Origin: Parcubacteria bacterium C7867-004
GTDB taxonomy: Bacteria > Patescibacteria > Paceibacteria > UBA9973 > UBA2103
Assembly (NCBI GenBank): GCA_001189075.1
Contig: LFCN01000006.1
Span: 124,001-188,000, forward strand
Direction: 5' to 3'
DNA: 64,000 bases
Shown here: one piece after another, positions 16,447 through 23,847 of the stretch
How the letters are laid out: every line of letters starts with the position of its first letter
Numbering within the stretch: the first letter of the stretch is position 1
Notes under the pieces: generated by a model
Databases searched by the model: none
The model's input: only the letters and a program-made list of their open reading frames with translations
What the model was told of the DNA's origin: nothing
Position numbers and translations under genes: made by a program

Positions 16447-16698
16447 ATGGAAACTACCAATACACCACAGGCTAAGCCGCAGTCCTTCCAGGGAGTCGTC
16501 GTAAAGACGGCCATGAAGGATACTGCTACCGTCGCGGTCTCCCGCTACGTGAAGCACGCCAAGTACAAGAAGTACCAGGTCCGCACGAAGAAGTTCCTCG
16601 CGCATGATCCGGGAAACACGGTTCAGGTCGGAGACGCGGTAACCATCGTCGCCTGCGCGCCTGTTTCAAAGCGCAAGACGTTCAAGATAGCGAAGTAA
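16447..16698 (+). CDS. rpsQ: 30S ribosomal protein S17 (uS17)
   Basis: 83 residues, normal. OB-fold S17 is recognised by FQGVVVKTAMKDTATVAVSR, the HAKYKKYQVRTKKFLAHDP segment and GDAVTIVACAPVSKRKTF. The start is 2 bases after the rpmC stop (taattATG) with no SD. It binds the 16S 5' domain. Confidence 0.96.
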   Translation: METTNTPQAKPQSFQGVVVKTAMKDTATVAVSRYVKHAKYKKYQVRTKKFLAHDPGNTVQVGDAVTIVACAPVSKRKTFKIAK

Positions 16699-16708
16699 TA
16701 AATTATTT

Positions 16709-17086
16709 ATGGTCCAGCCCCAGACAATCGTCACCGTCGCAGACAACTCAGGCGCTAAAGTAGCGCGCGTCTTCAAGGTGCTGGGCGGGTCGAAGCGTCG
16801 CTACGCCGAGATCGGCGATGTCGTCGTCGTTTCGGTCCAGACCGCAGAGCCTCGCAAGTCGGTGAAGAAGAAGGATATCTACAAGGCGGTCGTCGTACGC
16901 CAGAAGAAGCCCTTCCGCCGTACTTCCGGTATCTACGTCTCCTTCGATGACAACGCGGTTGTCCTCATCGAGAAGCAGGGTAAGGAGATGGGCCCTAAAG
17001 GGAACCGCGTCTTTGGTCCAGTACCCCGCGATCTCGTCGAGCGCGGATGGCAGAACATCGCGTCTATTGCGCCTGAAGTCGTCTAA
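16709..17086 (+). CDS. rplN: 50S ribosomal protein L14 (uL14)
   Basis: 125 residues, normal length ~122. Signatures: VADNSGAKVARVFKVLGG, GDVVVVSVQ, the basic KAVVVRQKKPFRR and the C-terminal RVFGPVPRDLVERGWQNIASIAPEVV. Near position 2-5 the usual IQ..T is VQPQT. It is the first spc-operon-type gene but here continues the rpsS transcript. Confidence 0.97.
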   Translation: MVQPQTIVTVADNSGAKVARVFKVLGGSKRRYAEIGDVVVVSVQTAEPRKSVKKKDIYKAVVVRQKKPFRRTSGIYVSFDDNAVVLIEKQGKEMGPKGNRVFGPVPRDLVERGWQNIASIAPEVV

Positions 17087-17097
17087 TCTATTTACGT

Positions 17098-17439
17098 ATG
17101 TCCAAGGCAACACAAGGAAAGCAGACCGCAAAGTTCAAGATCAAGAAAGGCGACACGGTCGTTATCATCTCCGGCAAGGATAAGGGAACCGTTGGAACGG
17201 TTGAGCGTATGATTCCTCAGGAGGCACTCGTCGTCGTCGAGGGTGCAGCACTCGTAAAGCGTCATGTCCGCGGCAAGGCAGGTCAGACCGGCCGCATCGT
17301 CGAGCGCCCTCGCGCAATCGCGATCTCGAACGTCATGCTCCAGGATCCGAAAGAGAAGAAGGGTACCCGCGTCCGGCGCGAGTCTAAGGACGGGAAGAAC
17401 ACCCGCGTCGCGGTTAAGAGTGGAACCACCCTCTCCTAA
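17098..17439 (+). CDS. rplX: 50S ribosomal protein L24 (uL24)
   Basis: 113 residues. The KOW motif is clear: FKIKKGDTVVIISGKDKGTVGTVERMIP. It is followed by ALVKRHVRGKAGQTGRIVERP and ISNVMLQDPKEKKGTRVR. The N-terminus is a short Lys/Gln extension. The ATG is preceded by TTTACGT, the same pre-start sequence as rplE. L24 is an early assembly protein. Confidence 0.96.
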   Translation: MSKATQGKQTAKFKIKKGDTVVIISGKDKGTVGTVERMIPQEALVVVEGAALVKRHVRGKAGQTGRIVERPRAIAISNVMLQDPKEKKGTRVRRESKDGKNTRVAVKSGTTLS

Positions 17440-17450
17440 TACCTTTACGT

Positions 17451-17990
17451 ATGATGACCATCAAAGAAAAGCAGGCAGCAGCATTCGATACCCTCAAGGG
17501 AGTATTCGGCTTCACCAACGTCAACGAGTCTCCAAAGCTCGTTAAGATTACAGTATCGTCTGGCGTCGGAAAGGCGGACAAGGCTCGCAAGGCACTCGTC
17601 GAAAGCCGCCTCGCTCGCATCACCGGCCAGAAGCCGTCAGCACGCCCTTCGAAGCAGTCCATCGCGCAGTTCAAGATGCGTCAGGGTGAGATCGTCGGCT
17701 ACCAGGTAACGCTTCGCGGAACCCGGATGCAGGACTTCTTCGACAAGCTGATCCACATCACGCTTCCTCGTACTCGTGACTTCCGCGGCCTTTCGGCTAC
17801 CGCGATCGACGAGATGGGTAACCTCACCATCGGCATCAAGGACCACACCATCTTCCCGGAGACCGCGGACGAGGACCTCAAGGACGTCTTCGGTCTTGCG
17901 ATCACTATCGTGACCACCGCCAAGGACAAGAAGCAGGCAGATGCCTTCTTCCGCCACCTCGGCATCCCGTTCAAGCCTGCGGCTGAATAA
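17451..17990 (+). CDS. rplE: 50S ribosomal protein L5 (uL5)
   Basis: 179 residues, normal. It has ESPKLVKITVSSGVGKA, the RARK-like ITGQKPSARPSKQSIAQFKMRQGE segment (split here: ITGQKPSARPSKQSI, FKMRQGEIVG) and the C-terminal ITIVTTAKDKKQADAFFRHLGIPF. Two adjacent ATGs (17451, 17454) could serve. L5 binds 5S rRNA. It is the last gene of the rpsS unit and is followed by a terminator, so rpsN is transcribed separately. Confidence 0.97.
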   Translation: MMTIKEKQAAAFDTLKGVFGFTNVNESPKLVKITVSSGVGKADKARKALVESRLARITGQKPSARPSKQSIAQFKMRQGEIVGYQVTLRGTRMQDFFDKLIHITLPRTRDFRGLSATAIDEMGNLTIGIKDHTIFPETADEDLKDVFGLAITIVTTAKDKKQADAFFRHLGIPFKPAAE

Positions 17991-18007
17991 AACGCATACT
18001 CCACCCG

Positions 18008-18044
18008 GCAACACCTCGCGCTCCACGCAGGGTGTTGCTTTTTA
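18008..18044 (+). terminator. terminator after rplE
   Basis: GCAACACC (18008-18015), 15-base loop, GGTGTTGC (18031-18038), then TTTTTATT. Confidence 0.8.
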
Positions 18045-18094
18045 TTAGGAAGCATCGTTTCATGCGTACGAACTTGCAACGAAAGGAATTACTG

Positions 18095-18559
18095 ATGCAA
18101 GCGGTTCTTTCAGGGACGCGTCTCGAGATAGTGTCCTGGTGTCATCTGCTGCCGGTGCAGATAAAGCTTCCGCACATCCCCATCGATCATGTGCTGTTTC
18201 CATCCGCGAAGGAAGGCTTCGAGGGCTTGTCCATGATGCAAAGCGCGGGCAGGTTCGGTAGCAGGATGGCGCTCGTGGATATTTCCGGCCTCACCTGTAA
18301 GGAGGTGAGGGAGCGGATGAACGCTGATCACGGAGCAGACATGGAAAGGGAGGTCATAGACTTCCTTCGGTGTCTTGAGTTCATTCAGTCGGAGCACTGC
18401 GATCCGTTCCCGTTCGAACGCATCGTAGCCTATATCTCGGGCGCTGATGCGGTTATCGCGGTGCGCAGCGGCACAGGTTTTAGTCGCACGGCGTATCTTG
18501 GCCCGCAAATCCCCTGGGATCCGGGTACTCTGGGGCTATTTTTCATCGACAGTCTCTAG
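18095..18559 (+). CDS. hypothetical protein, 154 aa, inserted between rplE and rpsN
   Basis: Unrecognised, probably soluble. Features: HLLPVQIKLPHIPIDHVLFP near the N-terminus, an acidic middle (NADHGADMEREVIDFLRCLEFIQ) and FERIVAYISGADAVIAVRSGTGFSRTAYLGP near the end, which has a faint nucleotide- or phosphate-binding look (SGTGFSRTAYLG). The ATG at 18095 is chosen for its SD (AAAGGA, 7 bases upstream); in-frame starts at 18032 and 18062 lie in the terminator region and lack an SD. It has its own terminator and splits the spc operon. Confidence 0.6.
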   Translation: MQAVLSGTRLEIVSWCHLLPVQIKLPHIPIDHVLFPSAKEGFEGLSMMQSAGRFGSRMALVDISGLTCKEVRERMNADHGADMEREVIDFLRCLEFIQSEHCDPFPFERIVAYISGADAVIAVRSGTGFSRTAYLGPQIPWDPGTLGLFFIDSL

Positions 18560-18573
18560 TTTCCGCGGACAAG

Positions 18574-18606
18574 GCCCTGCAGAGAAATCTGTCGGGCTCT
18601 TCTTTT
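18574..18606 (+). terminator. terminator after the 18095-18559 gene
   Basis: GCCC-TG-CAGA (18574-18583), GAAA loop, TCTG-TC-GGGC (18588-18597), then TCTTCTTTT. Confidence 0.65.
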
Positions 18607-18637
18607 AGAACTGAGTCGAGGGAGTTGGGGTGCAGGT

Positions 18638-18666
18638 TTGACAGCCTATAACCTAGCTGATAGATT
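18638..18666 (+). promoter_or_regulatory. promoter of the rpsN-secY unit
   Basis: TTGACA (18638-18643), 17 bases, TAGATT (18661-18666), the same hexamers as the rpsS promoter. Confidence 0.8.
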
Positions 18667-18675
18667 ACATGGACG

Positions 18676-18696
18676 GCTCCCCGGAGCTTTTTCTTT
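18676..18696 (+). promoter_or_regulatory. 5'-terminal leader hairpin of rpsN mRNA
   Basis: GCTCC (18676-18680), CC, GGAGC (18683-18687), then TTTTTCTTT directly before the ATG. It resembles a miniature terminator placed at the start of the transcript. Confidence 0.5.
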
Positions 18697-18966
18697 ATGG
18701 CTAAAGCCTCACAAATTGCTCGCAACGAGCGCAAGATCAAGACCGTCCTCAAGTACGCCGAAAAGCGTGCGGCTCTCAAGGCTGCCGGCGATTACGAGGG
18801 TCTTCAGAAGCTTCCACGCGATGCCTCCCCGGTACGCGTGAAGAACCGCTGTTCCGTCACCGGACGCGGACGCGGCTTTATGCGCTCGTTCGGGCTCTCC
18901 CGCATCACCTTCCGCGAGCTCGCTCGCGAGGGCAAGATCCCAGGGGTTAAGAAGGCTTCCTGGTAA
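18697..18966 (+). CDS. rpsN: 30S ribosomal protein S14 (uS14), zinc-free type
   Basis: 89 residues. Only one Cys is present (NRCSVTGRGRGF), so it belongs to the C-minus form that does not bind zinc. Other signatures: ARNERKIKTV, LPRDASPVRVKNRC and the C-terminal LSRITFRELAREGKIPGVKKASW. It heads the second half of the spc cluster, following its own promoter and leader hairpin. S14 joins the 30S head late in assembly. Confidence 0.97.
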   Translation: MAKASQIARNERKIKTVLKYAEKRAALKAAGDYEGLQKLPRDASPVRVKNRCSVTGRGRGFMRSFGLSRITFRELAREGKIPGVKKASW

Positions 18967-18978
18967 ATTTACGTACTT

Positions 18979-19368
18979 ATGGTTACCGACCGCGTAGGGG
19001 ATTTCATCATCCGACTTAAGAATGCAGGAGCTATCGGAAAGACGAGCGTACTCGTCCCGTTCTCAAAGCATGTCGAGGAAATAGCATACAAGCTGAAGAA
19101 GCTCGGCTATGTCGCTGAGGTTTCAAAGGCGAAGGAGCCCTATCACTTCGAGGTTACTCTCGCGTACGACGAGCGCGGCAACCACAAGATCCACGACGTA
19201 AAGCGCGTTTCGAAGCCCGGTCGCCGCCTCTACGTCCCGTCCCACGAAGCGCATACCGTTAAGAACGGCATGGGCTCCCGCCTCATCTCGACTCCGAAGG
19301 GCGTCCTTACTGACGGCGAGGCTCGCAAGGTCCGCGTTGGTGGCGAGAATCTCTTCGAGATCTGGTAA
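18979..19368 (+). CDS. rpsH: 30S ribosomal protein S8 (uS8)
   Basis: 129 residues, normal. It begins VTDRVGDFIIRLKNA and has VSKPGRRLYVP and the C-terminal GMGSRLISTPKGVLTDGEARK..VGGE.L-like region (here GVLTDGEARKVRVGGENLFEIW). In E. coli S8 is the spc operon repressor; no S8-site-like hairpin was recognised in this unit. It has no SD; ATG follows tttacgtactt. Confidence 0.97.
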   Translation: MVTDRVGDFIIRLKNAGAIGKTSVLVPFSKHVEEIAYKLKKLGYVAEVSKAKEPYHFEVTLAYDERGNHKIHDVKRVSKPGRRLYVPSHEAHTVKNGMGSRLISTPKGVLTDGEARKVRVGGENLFEIW

Positions 19369-19379
19369 TTTCATACATC

Positions 19380-19913
19380 ATGTCCCGCCTTGCTAAAAAG
19401 CCCATCGCTATTCCTTCGAAGGTCACCGTCACTACTGACGGCGGCATCCTTTCCGTGAAGGGAGGCGCAACGACGCTCGCACGCCCGATCCACTCTTCGA
19501 TCGGCATCGAGGTAACTCCTGAGGGAATCCTCATTACGCCGAAGAACAGCAGCAAGCTCGCGCATGCCCTTACGGGAACCTTCGCCGCACACACCCGCGC
19601 GATGATGCAGGGCGTCGAGACCCCATTCAAGAAGGTCCTCATCATGAAGGGTGTGGGATACAAGGTAGAACTCCGCGGACGCGATCTCGTGTTCAATGTC
19701 GGTTTCTCGCACCCGGTAACCCTTACCGTTCCTGAAGGACTCGAGGCTAAGGTTGAGAAGCTCAACATCATCGTCGAAGGCGCTGACAAGCAGAAGGTCG
19801 GCCAGTTCGCCGCAGAGATCCGCGAAGTGAAGCCACCTGAGCCATACCTTGGAAAGGGTATCGCGTACGAAGGTGAGGTGATCCGCCGCAAGCAGGGAAA
19901 GAAGGCTGTCTAA
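19380..19913 (+). CDS. rplF: 50S ribosomal protein L6 (uL6)
   Basis: 177 residues, normal. It opens SRLAKKPIAIPSKVTV and contains MKGVGYKVELRGRDLVFNVGFSHP and the diagnostic C-terminal EPYLGKGIAYEGEVIRRKQGK (equivalent of PYKGKGIRY). L6 lies near the sarcin-ricin loop and contacts EF-G. The spacing to rpsH is 11 bases, without SD. Confidence 0.97.
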   Translation: MSRLAKKPIAIPSKVTVTTDGGILSVKGGATTLARPIHSSIGIEVTPEGILITPKNSSKLAHALTGTFAAHTRAMMQGVETPFKKVLIMKGVGYKVELRGRDLVFNVGFSHPVTLTVPEGLEAKVEKLNIIVEGADKQKVGQFAAEIREVKPPEPYLGKGIAYEGEVIRRKQGKKAV

Positions 19914-19919
19914 ACTATC

Positions 19920-20270
19920 ATGGCTACTACCGCACTCAACAAGAAGGAACTCCGCGATCGCAGGCACCGCCGCGTGCGCGCTCGCGTCACGGGAACCAGC
20001 GAGCGTCCTCGTCTCGCCGTATACAAGTCGAACCGCTTCATCTCGGTGCAGCTTATCGATGACGAGGCAGGCAAGACGCTCGTCGCAGCTCATGGCCGCG
20101 CAACTGCCGGTTCCATGTCCCTTCAGGCGACTGCAGTGGGCAAGGCAATCGCCGAGTCGGCCAAGAAGGCAGGAATCGACACGGTTGTCTTCGATCGCGG
20201 CGGATATATCTACGCAGGACAGATCAAGGCGCTCGCTGACAGCGCGCGCGAAGCAGGACTCACTTTCTAA
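19920..20270 (+). CDS. rplR: 50S ribosomal protein L18 (uL18)
   Basis: 116 residues, normal. It has RRHRRVRARVTGTSERPRLAVYKSNRFISVQLIDD (in part: TGTSERPRLAVYKSNR) and FDRGGYIYAGQIKALADSAREAGL at the C-terminus. It binds 5S rRNA with L5. The start is 6 bases after rplF; no SD. Confidence 0.97.
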   Translation: MATTALNKKELRDRRHRRVRARVTGTSERPRLAVYKSNRFISVQLIDDEAGKTLVAAHGRATAGSMSLQATAVGKAIAESAKKAGIDTVVFDRGGYIYAGQIKALADSAREAGLTF

Positions 20271-20273
20271 TAC

Positions 20274-20888
20274 ATGACTGACACTACGACCATGGACACC
20301 GAGACGATCGTTCCTGAGACCGCACCGGTAGAGGCTGCGTCCGAGGCGCCAGCAGCTCCTGCGCGTACTCCGTTCCGCGGACGCTCACAGGGCGGCCCTG
20401 GCGGACGTGGACGCGATGCAGGTCGCGGTCGCGGACCCCGCGCTCCTCGCGAGCGCAGCGAGTTCGAGCAGGCGACCATTGAGGTCCGCCGTGTCGCCCG
20501 TGTTATGGCGGGAGGCCGTCGCTTCTCCTTCAGCGTTACGGTTGTTATCGGCGACAAGAAGGGACGGGTGGGCGTCGGTATCGGGAAGGGGGCGGACACC
20601 GCGCTCGCTATCGATAAGGCAGTTCGTGATGCCAAGAAGCATCTCATTACCGTTGCTCGAACCAGCGACGGCTCCATCGCTCACGAGGTTTCGATCAAGA
20701 ACTCGTCTTCGACCGTTACCATCATCCCGTCTCCTGGTCGCGGTATCGTCGCCGGAAGCGCGATGCGTACCGTGCTTGAGCATGCAGGTGTCACCAACGT
20801 CATCGCGAAGATCCTCACGCGCACCAAGAACAAGCTCACCATCGCTCGCGCGACGGTAGCCGCTCTGAAGAGCGCCCGCGCCCGCTAA
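20274..20888 (+). CDS. rpsE: 30S ribosomal protein S5 (uS5)
   Basis: 204 residues against ~166 in E. coli. The first ~60 residues are an extra tail, acidic then Gly/Arg-rich (GRSQGGPGGRGRDAGRGRGP). The core starts at RSEFEQATIEVRRVARVMAGGRRFSFSV (parts: IEVRRVARVMAGGRRF) and includes GDKKGRVGVGIGKG and GRGIVAGSAMRTVLEHAGV. S5 shapes the mRNA entry and decoding fidelity. It is followed by rplO after 11 bases: rpmD (L30), which normally sits between them, is absent. Confidence 0.97.
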   Translation: MTDTTTMDTETIVPETAPVEAASEAPAAPARTPFRGRSQGGPGGRGRDAGRGRGPRAPRERSEFEQATIEVRRVARVMAGGRRFSFSVTVVIGDKKGRVGVGIGKGADTALAIDKAVRDAKKHLITVARTSDGSIAHEVSIKNSSSTVTIIPSPGRGIVAGSAMRTVLEHAGVTNVIAKILTRTKNKLTIARATVAALKSARAR

Positions 20889-20899
20889 TATCAATTTGT

Positions 20900-21352
20900 A
20901 TGCAGTCAAACTCACTCGCTCCTAAGACTCCTCGCATCACGTCCGCTCGCGTCGGACGTGGCGGAACCCGTGGCAAGACCAGCGGTCGCGGCACCAAGGG
21001 TCAGAATGCGCGCGCAGGCCACAAGAAGCGCCCTGAGATGCGCGACCTTCTTAAGAAGCTCCCGAAGCTCCGCGGTCACGGAAAGAACCGTGCTCGCACC
21101 GTACGCGCGAAGCGCCTCGAGTACGTTCCGGTAAACCTCTCGACGCTCGAGGTAGCGTTCATGGCGGGTGATACGGTTAATCCGGAAACGCTCTACAAGA
21201 AGGGCCTCGTATCCGGTCGCGGCGGAAAGATCGCCTACGTGAAAATCCTCGGTACCGGCACCCTCACCAAGGCGCTGAAGATCAGCGACTGCTCCGCGTC
21301 AGAAGCGGCTAAGACCGCCGTTGAGGCAGCAGGAGGTTCCATCCTCGTCTAA
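20900..21352 (+). CDS. rplO: 50S ribosomal protein L15 (uL15)
   Basis: 150 residues, normal. It has the Gly-rich RVGRGGTRGKTSGRGTKGQNARAGHKKRP region (parts: RGGTRGKTSGRGTKGQ), the L15 KLPKLRGHGKNRARTVRAKRLEYVPVNLSTLE segment, and the C-terminal SEAAKTAVEAAGGSILV. It lies directly after rpsE, confirming the loss of rpmD, and before secY. ATG is preceded by atcaatttgt. Confidence 0.97.
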   Translation: MQSNSLAPKTPRITSARVGRGGTRGKTSGRGTKGQNARAGHKKRPEMRDLLKKLPKLRGHGKNRARTVRAKRLEYVPVNLSTLEVAFMAGDTVNPETLYKKGLVSGRGGKIAYVKILGTGTLTKALKISDCSASEAAKTAVEAAGGSILV

Positions 21353-21359
21353 CACTCCG

Positions 21360-22628
21360 ATGATCGAACGCTCTATCCACAAGCTTAAGGTCATCTTCTC
21401 GGATAGGGTCATCCGGGGACGCATCCTTTTCATACTCGGTGCCTTTGTCGTATTCCGACTGCTTGCTGCTATTCCGATTCCGGGTGTTAACCGCGCGGCG
21501 CTCGAGCAGTTCTTTACGAACAACCAGTTCCTCGGACTTCTCAACATCTTCTCGGGAGGTGGCCTCTCGAGCCTCTCTATCGTGATGCTCGGCGTGGGCC
21601 CGTACATCACCGCGAGCATCATCATGCAGCTCGCGACCGTGATCTTCCCGAAAGTGAAAGCTATGTACACTGAGGAAGGGGAGGCTGGCCGCACGAAGTT
21701 CATCTCCATCTCCCGCGCGCTCACCGTTCCGCTCGCGGTCCTTCAGTCCGTGGCGTTCCTCACGCTGCTCGAGTCTCAGGGCATCGTTTCTTCGCTCTCG
21801 CCATTCGCGTTCGCGGTTAACGTGGCACTTGTTACCGGCGGTTCGCTCTTCCTCATGTGGATCGGCGAGCTCATCACCGAGTTCGGTATCGGCAACGGCG
21901 TTTCGCTCATCATCTTCGCGGGTATCGTTTCCGGCCTCCCGTCGGGCATCAGCCAGGCGCTCTTCACCGCATCTGCCGCCAATATCCCGGCATACCTCGG
22001 CTTCCTTGTTCTCGGACTGGTTGTAATATTCCTCGTGGTTATGGTGTCGGAGGCTGAGCGCTCGATTCCTATCCATTACGCTCGTGCTACTCGTGGCCAG
22101 GGAGGAACGGCACCCACCTACATGCCGATCCGCCTGCTTCAGGCCGGCGTGATGCCGATCATCTTCGCGCTCTCGCTTCTCCTCCTGCCGCAGATGGTGC
22201 TCACCGGCCTTACTACCTTTGGGGTTGATGGCGTGCGCGGCATCCTCGACGCCTACACCGCCTTCAGCGCGAACCCGTATGCCCACGGCGCGGTCTACTT
22301 CATCCTCGTGGTTATGTTCACGTACTTCTACACCTCGATCACCTTCGAGCCCAAGCGCGTCGCGGATAACCTGCAGAAGTCAGGTGCGTTCGTACCGGGC
22401 GTTCGTCCAGGTCGCGAGACCGAGAACTACATCGCGCTCGTCGTGAACCGTATCACCCTTCCGGGAGCAGTCTTCCTTGGACTCGTCGCGGTTATCCCGT
22501 TCATCATCCAGGGCATCACCGGCATCACGGCGATCCTTATTGGCGGTACCGCGCTCCTCATCGTTGTGAACGTCGTGCTTGATCTCATTCGCAAGATTGA
22601 TGCGCAGGCGTCGCTCCGGGAATACTAG
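21360..22628 (+). CDS. secY: protein translocase subunit SecY
   Basis: 422 residues with about ten transmembrane helices, the usual length. It forms the protein-conducting channel with SecE/SecG. Diagnostic motifs are GVGPYITASIIMQLATVIFP-like helix 2 (GVGPYITASIIMQLA), FGIGNGVSLIIFAGI and the cytosolic FEPKRVADNLQKSGAFVPG.RPG loop. The ATG at 21360 is 7 bases after the rplO stop; an in-frame ATG inside rplO is rejected. It is followed at 7 bases by gmk. Confidence 0.97.
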   Translation: MIERSIHKLKVIFSDRVIRGRILFILGAFVVFRLLAAIPIPGVNRAALEQFFTNNQFLGLLNIFSGGGLSSLSIVMLGVGPYITASIIMQLATVIFPKVKAMYTEEGEAGRTKFISISRALTVPLAVLQSVAFLTLLESQGIVSSLSPFAFAVNVALVTGGSLFLMWIGELITEFGIGNGVSLIIFAGIVSGLPSGISQALFTASAANIPAYLGFLVLGLVVIFLVVMVSEAERSIPIHYARATRGQGGTAPTYMPIRLLQAGVMPIIFALSLLLLPQMVLTGLTTFGVDGVRGILDAYTAFSANPYAHGAVYFILVVMFTYFYTSITFEPKRVADNLQKSGAFVPGVRPGRETENYIALVVNRITLPGAVFLGLVAVIPFIIQGITGITAILIGGTALLIVVNVVLDLIRKIDAQASLREY

Positions 22629-22635
22629 AATAGCT

Positions 22636-23223
22636 ATGCGAGGGAAGCTCGTCGCTATCGTCGGCCCCTCAGGAAGTGGAAAAGGCACGCTCATGAAGCG
22701 TGCCCGTTCCGTATACCCCGATATCCTGTTTCCCGTCTCCTGTACCACACGGGATCCTCGTCCGGGCGAAGTAGATGGGACTGACTATCACTTTCTTACG
22801 GCTGCAGAATTCGACAGGAGGATAGAGTCCAGTGAATTCATCGAATGGGCTCAGTTCGGAGCTCATAAGTACGGGACGGAGAAGAAGGAGATACTGCCTC
22901 ATTTGGAGATGGGAGAGCTCGTCATGCGTGAGTTCGAGGTACAGGGAACTCGTCTCTTGCGTGATCTTCTTCCTCCGGACGAGTTCGTTACCATCTATAT
23001 CGACGCGGGTTCTTGGGAGGGTATGGCACGCCGCGTACGGGACCGTGCCCCCATAACCGATGAGGAGCTCGAGAAACGACGGCTCCGGTATCTGGATGAG
23101 CGGACGTTCAAGGATGAGGCTACGTATGTCGTTCAGAATCCCGACGGAGGGCAGGAACAGGCGGACCGGGATTTTATGGACGTCGTACGCGCTCTTCGGG
23201 CGGAGATCGGTCTCCCGGTCTAG
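22636..23223 (+). CDS. gmk: guanylate kinase
   Basis: 195 residues. It phosphorylates GMP to GDP. The P-loop is GPSGSGKGTLMK, and the GMP-binding region shows SCTTRDPRPGEVDGTDYHFL. The start at 22636 matches the normal N-terminus (RGKLVAIVGP). It sits between secY and adk, so nucleotide kinases are coupled with translocon and ribosome genes. The lid region and the ITDEELEKRRLRYLDE helix are intact. Confidence 0.93.
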   Translation: MRGKLVAIVGPSGSGKGTLMKRARSVYPDILFPVSCTTRDPRPGEVDGTDYHFLTAAEFDRRIESSEFIEWAQFGAHKYGTEKKEILPHLEMGELVMREFEVQGTRLLRDLLPPDEFVTIYIDAGSWEGMARRVRDRAPITDEELEKRRLRYLDERTFKDEATYVVQNPDGGQEQADRDFMDVVRALRAEIGLPV

Positions 23224-23251
23224 GTCGCGTGCAGCAAGCCGGCTTTATTGC

Positions 23252-23257
23252 TACCAT
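23252..23257 (+). promoter_or_regulatory. extended -10 (TGC-TACCAT), 6 bases before adk ATG
   Basis: A leaderless-type promoter giving adk-map independent transcription from the secY operon. Confidence 0.5.
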
Positions 23258-23263
23258 GCGCGC

Positions 23264-23842
23264 ATGAGCGCACCCATACAAACCGTACTCCTAACCGGCA
23301 AGCCCGGAAGCGGAAAAGGAACCCAGGCCAAGAAACTCGCGGAAGCGAGGGGCTGGACGCATTTCTCAACCGGAGACCGCTTCAAGATACTCCGTGAGAC
23401 CGACGGACCCTTAGGTAGCCGGGTTCGCGAGATCTATGACGCCGGCAAGCTCATGCCGGACTGGTTTGCGACCTATCTCTTCGAGGAGACGATGCTCAAT
23501 CTCGCTCCGGATACCGGCATCGTTATCGAAGGATACCCGCGTTCACGCGCGCAGGCGGAAGTCTTCGTCGAGATCCTTGGATGGCTCGAGCGCCCGTATG
23601 CCGTGCTCGATCTCGCAGTTAACGACACTGCCGTAACCGAGCGGATGCTCAAGCGCGCAGAAGAGGAGCATCGTCCCGACAGCGCTACGAAAGAACAGAT
23701 TATAGCTCGTCTCGCGGTCTATGAGGAGCACACCGCTCCGGTACTCGATTTCTTCAAGGAAAAAGGAACGCTCGTCGAGCTCGACGGCGGAGTATCAGAA
23801 GGCGAGGTTGAGAGTCAGATAACGAAGGCGCTTAGCGCATAA
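23264..23842 (+). CDS. adk: adenylate kinase family nucleotide kinase
   Basis: 192 residues, a short (lidless) adenylate kinase type. The P-loop is TGKPGSGKGTQAKKL, followed by HFSTGDRFKILRE (AMP site) and GIVIEGYPRSRAQAEVF, the counterpart of the usual DGFPR (here EGYPR). The LID domain of long bacterial Adk (with Cys4 zinc or its replacements) is missing: after RMLKRAEEEHRPDSATKEQI the chain goes straight to the C-terminal helix. The start is fixed by TACCAT 6 bases upstream. Map follows after 5 bases. Confidence 0.9.
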   Translation: MSAPIQTVLLTGKPGSGKGTQAKKLAEARGWTHFSTGDRFKILRETDGPLGSRVREIYDAGKLMPDWFATYLFEETMLNLAPDTGIVIEGYPRSRAQAEVFVEILGWLERPYAVLDLAVNDTAVTERMLKRAEEEHRPDSATKEQIIARLAVYEEHTAPVLDFFKEKGTLVELDGGVSEGEVESQITKALSA

Positions 23843-23847
23843 TCCTA

